A stretch of 64,000 bases of DNA from Candidatus Amarobacillus elongatus (GCA_016703545.1 JADJBX010000001.1:248001-312000), one strand, 5' to 3'. Positions 49,457-59,768 are shown, counted from the first letter of the stretch. Notes: generated by a model from the letters alone, not told the origin. Made by a program: numbers and translations.

Positions 49457-50719
49457 ATGGCTGGGGCACTTGAGGGAGTCCGCGTGCTGGACTGCACGCA
49501 GATCATCGCCGGTCCGCTGTCGGCATCGCTGCTTTCGGAACTCGGCGCGGAAGTGGTGAAGATCGAGCCGCTCGAAGGTGAGCCGTGGCGGTTGCAGGCG
49601 GAACTCCTGCCCAAGGAAAGCCGCGCGTTCCTGACACAGAATCGCGGAAAGCTCTCGCTCGCGGTCGACCTGAAGCACCCGGAGTCGCCCGAGCTGCGCG
49701 ACCGGCTTATTCGCTGGGCGGACGTGGTCATCACGAACTACCGGCCGGGGGTCGCGGAATCACTGGGGCTGGGGTACGACGCCGTTCGCGCCATCAATCC
49801 GAGCGCCATCTACTGCGAATGCACCGCGTTCGGGAACCAGGGCCCGAACGCCCAGCGCCGCGGGTACGACATCGTCGCGCAGGCGGTCAGCGGCGTGGCG
49901 ACGTCGAATCCGCACATCCGCGACGGCATTCCCCAGATTGTCGGATTCGCGCCGGCGGACGTGGTCACGGGCGTTTCGATGGCGATGGGCATCTGCGCGG
50001 CACTCTATTCCCGTGCGCAGACGGGCCAGGGGCAGCGCCTCGACGCCAGCCTCCTTGGCACGGCGATGTTCCTGCAGGCCGGAGCGCGGGAGATCCTGGC
50101 GCTGGATGGCGATACGCGCGCCGCGTGGATTTCGCAGCTGGACGAGATGCGATCGCGCGGCGCCTCCATCGAGGAGTTGTATGCGGCGAAGCGTGCACGC
50201 GCCCCCGAACTGACCGGCAACGTGTACTACCGCATCTATCAGACGAAGGATGGCCACATCGCCGTCGGGTGCCTCGGGCCGAGTCCGCGGGCGCGTTTCC
50301 GCCAGGCGTTGGAGTTCCGGGACGCCCGCTACGAACCGGGGTTCGAAAGCACGCCCGAGAACGTCCGCCGCGTGGGCGAGGAACTCACCGCCCTCTGCGA
50401 ATCGAAGATGCGGGCCGAGAGCTCCGAGTACTGGCTCACGCGGCTCGACAGCCTGGACATCGCCTGCGGCCCGCTGAAGTTCGTCGAGGAGATGGCCGAC
50501 GACCCGCAGGTCGCCGCGAACGAGTACCTCGTCGAATACGACCACACGCTCTTCGGCCCGCTGCGGGGTCCGGCGCCCGTGGTGAAGATGTCGGGCACGC
50601 CCACGCGGGTGCAGCGCGCCTCTCCCGCCCTCGGCGAGCACACGGACAGCATCCTGTGCACGCTGGGCTACTCTCCAGAAGCGATCGCGAAGATGCGCGA
50701 CGGCAGCATCGTGGGGTAA
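49457..50719 (+). CDS. Class III CoA-transferase (CaiB/BaiF family)
   Basis: A 420-residue CoA-transferase: VLDCTQIIAGPLSASLLSEL, GAEVVKIEPLEGEPWR, the catalytic aspartate at residue 168 in APADVVTG, and PALGEHTDSILCTLGYS at the C terminus. It resembles the 15749 paralog more than the 2632 one. It stands alone upstream of recA. ATG 49457 follows GGGAGAGACGC. Confidence 0.88.
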   Translation: MAGALEGVRVLDCTQIIAGPLSASLLSELGAEVVKIEPLEGEPWRLQAELLPKESRAFLTQNRGKLSLAVDLKHPESPELRDRLIRWADVVITNYRPGVAESLGLGYDAVRAINPSAIYCECTAFGNQGPNAQRRGYDIVAQAVSGVATSNPHIRDGIPQIVGFAPADVVTGVSMAMGICAALYSRAQTGQGQRLDASLLGTAMFLQAGAREILALDGDTRAAWISQLDEMRSRGASIEELYAAKRARAPELTGNVYYRIYQTKDGHIAVGCLGPSPRARFRQALEFRDARYEPGFESTPENVRRVGEELTALCESKMRAESSEYWLTRLDSLDIACGPLKFVEEMADDPQVAANEYLVEYDHTLFGPLRGPAPVVKMSGTPTRVQRASPALGEHTDSILCTLGYSPEAIAKMRDGSIVG

Positions 50720-50744
50720 GGGAGCGGGCGAATGGGCGGTACTA

Positions 50745-50756
50745 GAACATTTGTTT
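50745..50756 (+). promoter_or_regulatory. SOS box (LexA site) upstream of recA
   Basis: GAACATTTGTTT matches the GAACnnnnGTTC-type LexA site of Gram-positive and Chloroflexota bacteria at seven of eight defined positions. It lies 80-90 bases before recA ATG, where the promoter should be. Binding by a LexA outside the window is inferred. Confidence 0.75.
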
Positions 50757-50834
50757 GCGATGCCGTAGCATGCGCCCTGAGGCGAAGGGGAGGGCTCGAT
50801 GCCCCCTCCACAGACGTGCCTCCTGGCGGGTGCA

Positions 50835-51896
50835 ATGGCTGAAGCCGATCGGGCTCGAGCTCTCGAAACGGCCCTGGGGCAACTGGAGAAGCAGTTCGGG
50901 CGCGGGGCCGTCATGCGCCTCGGCGACAAGCAGCAGCTGCTCGTCAGCTCCATTTCCACGGGATCGCTGGGGCTGGACATCGCCCTCGGCATCGGCGGCA
51001 TCCCGCGCGGACGGATCACCGAAATCTACGGCCCCGAGTCCGCCGGCAAGTCGACGGTTGCCCAGCACGTGCTCGCTGAAGCGCAGAAGGCGGGCGGTAC
51101 GGCCGCCTACATCGACGTCGAGCACGCTCTCGACCCGACGTACGCGCGGGATCTCGGGGTGCGGATCGAGGACCTGCTCATCTCGCAGCCGGATACAGGC
51201 GAGCAGGCGCTGGAGATCACCGAGGCGCTGGTGCGTTCCGGTGCCATTGACGCGATCGTGATCGACTCCGTGGCGGCGCTGGTGCCGCGAGCGGAGATCG
51301 AAGGCGAGATGGGCGACTCGCACATGGGCCTCCAGGCGCGGCTGATGTCGCAGGCGATGCGCAAGCTCACGCCGATCATCTCGCAGACGAGCACGGCGGT
51401 GATCTTCATCAACCAGCTGCGCGAAAAGGTCGGCGTGGTGTTCGGCAACCCCGAGGTGACGCCGGGCGGCCGCGCGCTGAAGTTCTACTCGTCGGTGCGC
51501 ATCGAGCTGCGGCGCGTGGACTCGGTGAAGAAGGGCACGGACGTCATCGGCAACCGGGTGAAGGCGAAGATCGTCAAGAACAAGGTGGCGCCGCCGTTCA
51601 AGCAGGCCGAGTTCGAGATCATGTTCGACCAGCCGCGCGGAATCAGCCGCACGGGCGACATCATCGACCTCGGGGTGGAGTACGGGATCGTCACGAAGGC
51701 CGGGGCGTTCTACAGTTATGGTGACCTGCGCATCGGCCAGGGCCGCGAGAACGCCAAGCAGTTCCTCGCGGACAACACGGAACTCTGCCAGGAGATAGAA
51801 TCCGACGTACGGCGCGAGGCGCACGTCCCGGGGGTCAAGCCCAAGGACGAGCCGAAGGCCGCGGCGCAACCGGAAGCGGTTGCCGCGAAGCGCTGA
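50835..51896 (+). CDS. recA: RecA recombinase
   Basis: A 353-residue RecA. Walker [10 protein letters not shown] at 66-74, [16 protein letters not shown] [12 protein letters not shown], Walker [21 protein letters not shown], and the DNA-binding loop signature [14 protein letters not shown]. It promotes strand exchange and LexA cleavage. ATG 50835 is chosen over an upstream ATG (12 residues, non-homologous). It is followed at once by recX. Confidence 0.96.
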   Translation: MAEADRARALETALGQLEKQFGRGAVMRLGDKQQLLVSSISTGSLGLDIALGIGGIPRGRITEIYGPESAGKSTVAQHVLAEAQKAGGTAAYIDVEHALDPTYARDLGVRIEDLLISQPDTGEQALEITEALVRSGAIDAIVIDSVAALVPRAEIEGEMGDSHMGLQARLMSQAMRKLTPIISQTSTAVIFINQLREKVGVVFGNPEVTPGGRALKFYSSVRIELRRVDSVKKGTDVIGNRVKAKIVKNKVAPPFKQAEFEIMFDQPRGISRTGDIIDLGVEYGIVTKAGAFYSYGDLRIGQGRENAKQFLADNTELCQEIESDVRREAHVPGVKPKDEPKAAAQPEAVAAKR

Positions 51897-51909
51897 CGCT
51901 CAGAGGCGT

Positions 51910-52638
51910 ATGGACGAACCTCCCAATCCGGTCATCGCGAGCATCCGTTCCGCCGGGCGTTCGCGCATGCGGCTCATCGTGCTCGATGACGGCCGTGAGT
52001 TCGTGTTCTGCGATGAGGCGTGCGAGCGCGCCGGGGCGCGCGAAGGCATGGCGGCCACGGAGGCGCTGTTCGCGGCGCTGATGGCTGGGAGCAGCGGGTG
52101 AACGGCCACGAGGCGGCACTGCGTCTGCTCTCCCACCGCGCACGTAGTGAAAACGAGATGCGCACCCGGCTCGGGATGCGCGGCATCGCGCCGGCGATCA
52201 TCGAGGAAGAGATCGTGCGGCTGCGGGACGCAGGCCTGCTTGACGACGAGCAGTTCGCGCGGGCATGGGTGGAAGACCGCAAGCGATTCGCCCCTCGCGG
52301 TCGGCGAATGCTGCGCTACGAGCTCCTGGGGCGCGGTATCGAGCCTGGAATCGGTCGATGCCGTCACGGGCGACATCGATGACGCCGACACGGCGCTGAC
52401 GCTCGCACGGGCGAAAGCGCGCGGCAGCATCGCGAACGCGGACTGGGAGACGTTCCTCGCCAAGGTCGGCGGATTCCTGCGGCGCCGCGGCTTCGATTAC
52501 GGCGTCTCGACGGAGGCGGCGGGGTGGGCCGAGTGCAGCCGCGGAGGGAGGAGTGGACGCCTGATGCGGGCGGGCCGGGCATCTCATCCGCGGAGCTTTT
52601 CATGTGGATTCTTTGACGCGCCGGGATGCCGGGCGTAG
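51910..52638 (+). pseudogene. recX: RecX regulator, frame broken
   Basis: Repaired, a RecA modulator of about 180-200 residues. The N-terminal piece (MDEPPNPVIASIRSAGRS to LFAALMAG) is in one frame, the second (VNGHEAALRLLSHRARSENE, LGMRGIAPAIIEEEIVRL, DEQFARAWVEDRKR) in another from a GGG run near 52088, and the third (DAVTGDIDDADTALTLARAK, FLRRRGFDYG) in a further frame from about 52345. The end is uncertain: the last frame runs to 52638, but the family usually stops near the GFDYG motif. recA-recX linkage is typical. Confidence 0.7.
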
Positions 52639-52653
52639 CATCGACGGAGTCAC

Positions 52654-52682
52654 ACCGGCCCGTGGGCCGGTTGTTTTCGTTT
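52654..52682 (+). terminator. Terminator of the recA-recX operon
   Basis: ACCGGCCC, GT, GGGCCGGT (52654-52671), followed by TGTTTTCGTTT. An 8-bp GC stem with a T-rich tail. Confidence 0.85.
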
Positions 52683-52719
52683 GCCATGACACGGCTAGTA
52701 ACCCACGTGGAGATTACGG

Positions 52720-54282
52720 ATGTCGGCGATAATCGGAATTATCGTCGGCCTCATTGCGGGATTGCTGGTGGGCGGCGGCGTGGCGTTTTTCGCCCGCAAG
52801 CGCGCCGATGGAACATCACTGCAACAGGCAGAGGAGCAAGCCAGCCGCATACTCGCTGAGGCCGAATCGAAGCAGAAAGAGCTGCTGCTCGAAGCCAAGG
52901 AAGAGAACCTCAAGGATCGCCAACGCTCGAAAACGAATCCGCGAGCGGCGGGCGGAAGTGGCACGCGTCGAGCAACGGCTCACGCAAGGGAAGAGAACCT
53001 CGACCGCAAAGCTCGAGAGCGATGGAGACGCGACCAGGGCCTGCGGACCGGGAAGCCCGTATCGAGGAGAGCCGCGCGGAGGCGGAAGCCACCCGGCAGA
53101 GGCTGCTCGGTGAAGCGGAGGCGCTCCGCCAGAAGCAGGCTACGGAGATTGAGCGGATCGCGGCGATGACGACCGCGGAAGCGCGCGACTACCTCCTCGG
53201 GCAGGTCGAAATCGAGATTCGCGACGAAGCCAGCCGCCGCGTGCGCGAAATGGAGAAAGAAGCCGAGGCCACGGCCGGCGCGCGCGCCCGCAAAATCATC
53301 GCCACCGCGATCCAGCGGTACACCTCGGAAGTCACCGCCGAGACGACGGTGTCCGTCGTGCAGATCCCCAGCGACGAGATGAAGGGCCGCATCATTGGCC
53401 GCGAGGGCCGGAATATCCGCGCCATCGAAGCGGCCACGGGCGTGGACCTGATTATCGACGACACGCCGGACGCGGTGACCGTCAGCGCCTTTGACCCGGT
53501 TCGCCGCGAGGTCGCGCGCAAAGCGCTGTCGTCACTCGTGCAGGACGGCCGGATCCACCCGACGCGCATCGAAGAGGCGGTCAACAAGGCCCGCCGCGAG
53601 GTCGAGTCGACGATGGCGGACGCAGCCGAGGCGGCAGCCGTCGAGGCGGGCGTGTTGAACCTGCACCCCGAAGTGCTGAAGGTGTTCGGGCGGCTTCGCT
53701 ACCGCACGAGCTACGGCCAGAACGTCATGCGGCACTCCGTCGAGACGGCGCACATCGCGGCGATGATCGCGCGGGAGATCGGCGCCGATGTTGACGTCGC
53801 GCGCACGGGCGGGTTCCTCCACGACCTCGGCAAGGCCATCGACCACGAAGTCGAGGGCACGCACGCGATCATCGGCGCGGGACATCGCGCGGCGATCCGG
53901 GTGAAGGACGCTGTCGCGCACTGCATCGAGGCGCACCACGAAGAGGTCGAGCCGTCCTCGGTGGAGGCGGTCATCGTGATGATGGCCGACGCCATCAGCG
54001 GTGGTCGGCCCGGAGCGCGCCGCGAGTCGCTGGAGAACTACATCAAGCGGCTCGAGACGCTCGAGGGGATAGCGAAGGGGTTCAAGGGCGTGGATTCGGC
54101 GTTCGCCATCCAGGCGGGCCGCGAATTGCGGATCATCGTGAAGCCCGAACAGGTCGACGACCTCGAAGCGATGCGCATCGCGCGGGACGTGAGCCAGAAG
54201 ATCGAAGAGACGATGGAGTATCCGGGGCAGATCAAGGTGACGGTGGTACGCGAGACGCAGGCGCACGGAGATCGCCCGCTGA
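52720..54282 (+). CDS. rny: Ribonuclease Y (several apparent indels)
   Basis: Membrane-anchored endoribonuclease starting mRNA decay. Seen: an N-terminal membrane segment ([20 protein letters not shown]), a long coiled coil, a KH domain ([33 protein letters not shown]) and an HD domain ([20 protein letters not shown]). The coiled coil switches frame at least three times at about 52914, 52986 and 53045; between 53048 and 54250 it is intact. A further extra C near 54258 hides the stop that would give ATEIAR then TGA at 54280-54282, overlapping the ymdB ATG. So the reading frame as given runs into the next gene. Confidence 0.85.
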
Positions 54283-55047
54283 TGCGGATGCTCTTCCTTG
54301 GGGACATCGTCGGGAGCTGCGGACGGGACGCGGTGGTGGCGACGGCCCAGGCTGCGGCGGGAGCTCTCGCTGGACTACGTCGTGGTGAACGGCGAGAACA
54401 TCGCCGGGGGACGCGGGATCACGCCCGCGACCGCCGACGACCTGTTCTCGTGCGGCGTGGATCTCATCAGCGGGGGCAACCACACGTTCAACCACCGCGA
54501 AATCTACCCGTACCTCGACGAAACGCCCGGGATCGTCCGGCCGCTGAACTACCCCGCTGGCGCGCCGGGCCACGGCGTCGCGACCGCCGGCGAGCTCACG
54601 CTCGTGAACCTGATCGGCCGCGCGTTCATGGCAAGCGACTACGACGACCCGTTCCGGGCGGTGGACGAAGCGCTCAATCGGTGCCGCCGGGCCAGTTCGT
54701 GCTGGTCGATTTCCACGCCGAGGCCACGAGCGAAAAGCAGGCGATGGGCTGGTACCTGGACGGACGGGCGACGTGCGTCGTCGGGACGCACACGCATGTC
54801 CCGACGGCGGACCAGCGGCTGCTACCCAGGCGGCACGGCGTACTGCACCGACGCGGGCATGTGCGGCGCACGCGACTCGGTGATCGGCGACGAGGTGGAC
54901 GCGGTGCTTTCGCGGTTCCTTACGCAGATGCCGACGCGCCTGCCGCCGGCGAAGGGCATCGCGCAACTCAACGGGCTGCTCATCGAGGCCGACGACACGA
55001 CCAGGCGCGCGCTGAGCATTCGCCGTCACGACCTGGTTCTGGAGTAG
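54282..55047 (+). pseudogene. ymdB: YmdB-type metallophosphoesterase, frame broken
   Basis: Repaired, about 254 residues of the TIGR00282 family, calcineurin-like phosphodiesterases usually downstream of rny. Segments: [16 protein letters not shown], then [20 protein letters not shown] and [48 protein letters not shown], and [20 protein letters not shown]. The frame changes near 54345, 54680 and 54822. The motif set is complete (GNHTF, HTHV), so the repaired enzyme should be active. It is coupled to rny. Confidence 0.8.
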
Positions 55048-55061
55048 CAGGGAGGTTGGCG

Positions 55062-55924
55062 ATGGGTTCGAAGGGGACTTCCACCTCCACAGCACCGCGT
55101 CGGACGGGGTGCATTCGCCGACGTGGGTGATGGAGACGGCGGCGGCACGGGGCGTGCGTGCGCTTTCGCTGACCGACCACGACACGACGGACGGGCTGGA
55201 CGAAGCGCGGCAGGCGGCGGCACGGCTCGGGCTGCGGCTCATCCCGGGGATGGAACTGAGCACCGACTACCAGGGCGCCGATGTGCACCTCCTGGCCTAC
55301 GGCTTCGACCCCTCCAATCGGGAACTGCAGGAGAAGCTGGCCTGGCTGCGGAACGGGCGGCTCGAGCGCACGCGGAAGATCGTCGACATCCTCGCGACGA
55401 TGGGCGCGCCGATCAGCATCGAACGGGTGTACGAGATCGCCGGCGAGGCCACGGTCGGCCGGCCGCACATCGCCCGCACGCTGGTGGAAGCGGGCCACGT
55501 GACGTCGGTGCAGGATGCATTCGACCGGTTCCTTCGCAACGGCGGCCCGGCGGATGTTGACCGCGTGAAGTTCGGCCCCCGCGAGACGATCGAGCTCGTG
55601 CACGGGGTCGGGGGGGTGGTGTTCTGCGCCCACCCGGTGTTCATCGGCACGGGATACCCCGAGGTGCTCGCGCAGTTCGCCGAATGGGGCCTGGACGGCA
55701 TCGAAACCTACTACAAGCACTACGACGCGGAGACGGTCGAGGCGCATCGTGCACTGGGTAAGCGGCTCGGGCTGATGCGCTCCGGCGGCAGCGACTACCA
55801 CGGCCTCGGCAACCCGGACGACCGTGACATCGGCGATTTCGGGTTCGGCGACGAGCACGTGGACGAGTTCCTGGCGTACCTCGACGCGAAGGGCGTCATC
55901 ACGGACATGGGAGAGACGGCGTGA
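55062..55924 (+). CDS. PHP-domain metal-dependent phosphoesterase
   Basis: A protein of about 285 residues with the PHP fold: [25 protein letters not shown] and a late GGSDYHG, all with metal histidines and aspartates. Relatives hydrolyse nucleoside 3',5'-bisphosphates. The HLHST frame opens only after a break near the start codon, because ATG 55062 is one base out of frame, so either the true start is lost by an indel around 55065 or translation begins at GTG 55109. It overlaps fabZ. Confidence 0.8.
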
Positions 55925-56349
55925 CCATCGAGGCCGACGAAATCGAAGCGATCATCCCGCACCGCTACCCGTTCCTCCTCGTCGACCGGATCGTCGAGAT
56001 CGAAGTGGGCAAGCGCGCGGTGGGCATCAAGAATGTGACCGCGAACGAATGGTTCTTCGAAGGGCACTTCCCGGGGCGCAAGGTGATGCCGGGGGTGCTG
56101 ATTGTCGAAGCGCTGGCGCAGGTGGCGTGTGTTTCGCTGCTGAAGGGCGTGGACATGGCGGGCAAGACGCCGCTGTTCGGCGGCATCGAGAAGATGCGCT
56201 TCCGCAAGCCAGTCGTGCCGGGCGACCAGCTGCGGCTGGAATTCACGCTCGAGGCGCAGCGCGGCCCCATCGGCAAGGGGTCCGTGAAGGCGACCGTCGA
56301 TGGGAAGCTCGCCGCAGAGGGCACCATCTCCTTCGCGCTCGTGGACGCA
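55921..56349 (+). CDS. fabZ: 3-hydroxyacyl-[ACP] dehydratase FabZ
   Basis: A hot-dog dehydratase of fatty acid synthesis. N-terminal [14 protein letters not shown], the catalytic histidine 49 in GHFPG and glutamate 63 in LIVEAL. GTG 55921 overlaps the preceding TGA. Family similarity ends at about residue 143 (SFALVDA), where a stop is expected, but the frame stays open to 56748, antisense to the LLM gene. That extension is an artefact of a lost stop. I therefore end the feature at 56349. Confidence 0.85.
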
Positions 56350-57338
56350 CTGCGGCCCCGCGGGTGCGGGCCATGGCGCGGAGGGCGGGGCAACACCCCG
56401 CAGCCCTTCGATGAAGGCGAACTGGTCCGGGCCGGCGCTGTGGAAAAACAGGCCGGTGAAGCCGAGATCGAGAAATTGGCGCGCGAAGGCGACGTGCTCG
56501 GCCGGGTCATCGGACATGCACATGCTCTTCAGCATCGCCTCCTGGCCGACGAGGGCGCCGTTCTCGGCGGACTCAGCGGGGGTGTAGATGCGGTGCCGGA
56601 AGAGCGCGGGGATCGCGGTGCCAGCCTTGTACTGCTTGCGCGGCGCGGGGGCTGCCAGACGCTCACCTCGATCAGCTTCGGCATCACGGCGGGGTCCTTC
56701 CCGGCCTCACGCGCACCGGCCTCGAACTCGCCGAGGAGTTCCCTGTAGAACGCTGGCTCCTTGCCGCCAACGGTGAGCAGCCCGTCGCCGACGCGGCCGG
56801 CGAAGCGGGCACTGGCGGGCACCGACGACCCGACGTACACGGGCGGCGCCTGTTCGGGACGGGTATACAGCTTCGCCTGGTGTGTCTGGTAGTAGCGGCC
56901 GCGGTGGGTCACGGGGTCGCCGGCGAAGAGCTTGCGCAGCAGTTCGACCGCCTCTTCGACGCGGCGCTGCCTCCCCGTGTGGCCCGGCCAGAGTCCGGTC
57001 GCGGAGTATTCATTGAGTGCTTCGCCGGTGCCAACGGCGACGAAGGCGCGGCCGGGCGCGAGCTCGGCCAGGGTGGCGACGGCCTGCGCGATGATGGCCG
57101 GGTGATAGCGCAGAATCGGCGCCGTAAGCCCGGTGCCGAGCTGCATACGCGTGGTGCGAGCGGCGGCAGCGCCAAGCCACGTCCATGCGAAGGGCGACTG
57201 TCCGGATTCGTCCCAGGGGTGAAAGTGGTCGCTGATGCTGGCCGCTTCGAAGCCGGCGTCCTCAGCCGCGGTGGCCATTTCGAGGAGTTCGCGCGGCCCG
57301 TACTGTTCCGCGCCGGCCTTCCAACCAAACATCGCCAT
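56350..57338 (-). pseudogene. F420-dependent LLM-class oxidoreductase (TIGR03557-like), frame broken
   Basis: Repaired, about 320 residues of the luciferase-like F420 family. N-terminal part: FGWKAGAEQYGPRELLEM, SDHFHPWDESGQSPFAW, LRYHPAIIAQAVATLAEL and VGTGEALNEYSATG; after a shift near 56640 the tail reads [18 protein letters not shown] and [32 protein letters not shown]. The 3' end, around 56345-56400, is also disturbed. It would oxidise an alcohol or reduce a substrate with F420. It converges on fabZ. Confidence 0.75.
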
Positions 57339-57347
57339 AACGCCACC

Positions 57348-57379
57348 TCACTACCCGTTTTTCCCAGCTTGGGTAGTGA
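57348..57379. repeat. Inverted repeat upstream of the LLM gene
   Basis: TCACTACCC (57348-57356) and GGGTAGTGA (57371-57379), a perfect 9-bp inverted repeat around a T-rich loop, ten bases before the LLM start codon (57338). It could be an operator or an upstream terminator. A second GC-rich hairpin follows at 57380-57415. Confidence 0.5.
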
Positions 57380-57438
57380 GCGGGGGCGGCGGCATTACCG
57401 CCGGCCGCCCCGCCTTTCGAGCGTCTGACGTTTTCCGC

Positions 57439-58112
57439 CTACTTCACGTGCACTTCGGCGCAGAGCAGTTGCACGCGCGTGAGGGCGATTTCGTCGCTGT
57501 CCTCCTTGTAGCGGAGGCGCACGCCGGTCATCACGCGGTCACCGCTGTCGCACACGAGGGAGGCGGTTTAATCGTCCGCCTCGGTGCGGTCGAAGAGCCA
57601 ATCGCCTGAGAACCCGGCGTTGTTGATCTTGACGGACCGGGTGCCGCCACGGGTGGTGATGACTTTCTCTCCGCACCGCACCTGGAGGTCCTTGATGTAC
57701 CGGTCGGAATCGATGCGGAGGCCGGTCATGAAGCCGCCATCATCGGCGCACCCTGGTCGCGCACGTAGTCGGCGTCGAACCAGCTCGCGCCTTCGATGTA
57801 CAGGATGTCGTCCGGCCAGCTGACCCGCTCGCTGTCGGTCTTGTCGGCGATGTTGCGGCAGGTGAGGGTGATCTGCGCGATCGAGGGGTAGAGGCCCCAC
57901 GTCGTCTCCACCGCCTCCACGTTGGCGACGTAGTACCCCGCCGGGCATTCGAGGTCATGGGAGTCGAGGCTGCTGGAGTCCTGGCTCGATGAGGCGTGCT
58001 GGTCGTCCACCCGAGTAGCGCCAAGATCGAGCGCGGAGGCCGCGGCCGCGACGCCGAGGGCGCCAATGCCGAGCACGCTCGCGGCGCCGAGAACCCCGAG
58101 TTTCCAATTCAT
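57439..58112 (-). pseudogene. Secreted protein with three cysteine-bounded repeats, frame broken
   Basis: Repaired, about 224 residues: a signal peptide (LGVLGAASVLGIGALGVAAA), an acidic serine-rich linker, then three similar units, each opened and closed by cysteine: CPAGYYVANVEAV to LTC, CADDGGFMTGLRIDSDRYI to VRC, CDSGDRVMTGVRLRYKEDSD to LLC. Units 2 and 3 share the CxxxxxxMTGxR core. There are two breaks: a missing base near 57750 and an in-frame TAA at 57568-57570 before the third unit. No known family was recognised. A 16-bp hairpin lies upstream. Confidence 0.6.
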
Positions 58113-58222
58113 GAGTGATACCTCCCTGGTCTGTTGCGGGAGGTATGGGGCGAAGGGCGGCGAAGGTGCCGCGGCGGGAACACGCGGCGACGAATCGCGC
58201 ACGGCGGCGCAACCGGCGGACG

Positions 58223-58256
58223 CGAAGCGGCCGGCCCCTCGGGGCCGGCCGCTTCG
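58223..58256. terminator. Strong hairpin downstream of the SDR gene
   Basis: CGAAGCGGCCGGCCCC, TC, GGGGCCGGCCGCTTCG: a 16-bp perfect stem just after the SDR stop (58277, minus strand). It has no T run but is the longest stem in the window and separates the SDR/MaoC operon from the secreted-protein gene. Confidence 0.75.
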
Positions 58257-58276
58257 GGCGCCAACGGGAGGTGCGA

Positions 58277-59266
58277 CTAGGAATCGCGGCCCGGGATCTG
58301 GAGGTCCGCCGGGGGCGGGGCCGGGTTCTGAACGCCGTTCATGAGCTGCGCGGGCACGAGCTGGCGGAGCTCGTCGAGCGACCACTTGCCGTGCTTGTAG
58401 ATGTTCTTGAACGGCGGGTACATGTCCTGCAGGAGGCCGACGTGACCACCCGCGACCTGGAAGATGCGCCCGTTGATGTTCCACGCCTCATCGAGGAGGA
58501 GGTACACGGTCATGGGCGCGACCATGTCGGGGCCGCGCATCGGGTCCGCTTCCGGGGCCTGGACGGGCGCGGGCGCGGCGCCCGCGGCCGGGGCGGGGGC
58601 GCCACCGCCGGCGATACCGCGCGACGCGCGCAGTTCGCGGGCGGACTGGGGAACGGTGGCGGTGAGGCGGGTCGCGGCGCCGGGGGCGATGCAGTTCACG
58701 GTGACGCCGTAGCGGCCAAGGTCGCGGGCGGCGACCCGGGTGAGGCCAGCGACGCCGGCCTTGGCGGCGCCGTAGTTGGCCTGGCCCGAGTTCCCCTGGA
58801 GGCCCGACACCGAGCTGTAGTTCACGATGCGCCCATAGCGCTGCTGCCGCATGAGGACGGCGGCGGGCTTGATCGTGGTGAAGTGGCCCTTGAGGTCGAC
58901 GCGAATGACGTCGTCCCACTCCTGCTCCGTGAGGTTGAACACCATGCGGTCGCGGAGGATGGCGGCGAGGTTGATGAGTCCATCAAGGCGGCCGTAGCTG
59001 TCGAGGGCGGAGCGGATGACGCTTTCGCCGCCCTCCATGGTGGAGACGTCGGCGAAGTTGGCGACGGCCTCGCCGCCCATCTTCTTGATCTCCTCGACCA
59101 CCTGCGCGGCCGGGCCATTGTCGGTGCCGGAGCCATCGGGGTTGACACCCGGGTCGTTGACGATGATGCGAGCGCCTTCGGACGCCGCGAGGAGCGCGCA
59201 TTCGCGACCGATGCCGCGGCCGGCGCCGGTCATGGCGATGACTTTGCCCTCGAGCAGATTGGCCAT
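58277..59266 (-). CDS. SDR-family hydroxyacyl-CoA dehydrogenase-like protein
   Basis: A 329-residue SDR of the multifunctional-enzyme type 2 group: TGAGRGIGREC, IVNDPGVNPDGSGTDNGPAA, SSVSGLQGNSGQANYGAAKA with active-site tyrosine and lysine. A long alanine- and proline-rich insert after residue 230 is followed by a C-terminal domain with RIFQVAGGHVGLLQDMYPPF and a glycine-serine-rich end. It would oxidise 3-hydroxyacyl-CoA. It forms an operon with the two upstream MaoC genes, the reaction just before it in beta-oxidation. Confidence 0.85.
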   Translation of the reverse strand: MANLLEGKVIAMTGAGRGIGRECALLAASEGARIIVNDPGVNPDGSGTDNGPAAQVVEEIKKMGGEAVANFADVSTMEGGESVIRSALDSYGRLDGLINLAAILRDRMVFNLTEQEWDDVIRVDLKGHFTTIKPAAVLMRQQRYGRIVNYSSVSGLQGNSGQANYGAAKAGVAGLTRVAARDLGRYGVTVNCIAPGAATRLTATVPQSARELRASRGIAGGGAPAPAAGAAPAPVQAPEADPMRGPDMVAPMTVYLLLDEAWNINGRIFQVAGGHVGLLQDMYPPFKNIYKHGKWSLDELRQLVPAQLMNGVQNPAPPPADLQIPGRDS

Positions 59267-59352
59267 TTTCAAACCTCTCCTTTTAAACGCCGAAGGGCGC
59301 GACCAGGTCTCCCCGGTCGCGCCCTTCAGAGATTCCATCGAGCCCGGCGGGG

Positions 59353-59768
59353 CTAATTGAACACCACCGTGGCCGTGCCCGGGGTCGTCTTCTGGCCCTG
59401 GGGGTTCTCGGTCCAGATTTCGAGGTCGACGAGCTTCCGGCCGTCGGCTTCGTACTTCCGGTGACGATGCCGCGGCAGAGGATGTCCTCGTTGGGATAGT
59501 CCATGGCGCGGTACGAGCAGCCGAAGGATTGGATCTTGCCATTGCGGCCAACCCAGTCGTGCAGCAGCTGGCCCAGGAAGGCGTTCTTCAGGGCGCCGTG
59601 GACGATGATGTCCTTGAGCTTGTTGTTCTGCGCGAATTCCTTGTCGTAGTGGATCTGGTAGAAGTCGCCGGAACCGGCGGCCCAGACCACGAGCTGCTGC
59701 GTGGAGCAGTTCTTCTTGAGTGTCGGGATCTCCATCCCTTCACTCACTTCGTCCCAGGTAGCTGCCAC
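59353..59768 (-). pseudogene. MaoC-like dehydratase subunit, frame broken
   Basis: Repaired, about 138 residues: EGMEIPTLKKNCSTQQLVVW, the MaoC active-site region DFYQIHYDKEFAQNNKLKDI, GALKNAFLGQLLHDWVG, then after a shift near 59460 KYEADGRKLVDLEIWTENPQ and TATVVFN, with a TAG at 59353-59355. The unrepaired frame runs on to 59283. The GTG start 59768 has GGAGAGAG upstream. Paired with the next gene. Confidence 0.78.

Noticed and set aside
55921..56748. FabZ with a 130-residue C-terminal extension
   Set aside because: The extension is antisense to the LLM oxidoreductase and has no hot-dog or other family features, so it reflects a lost stop.
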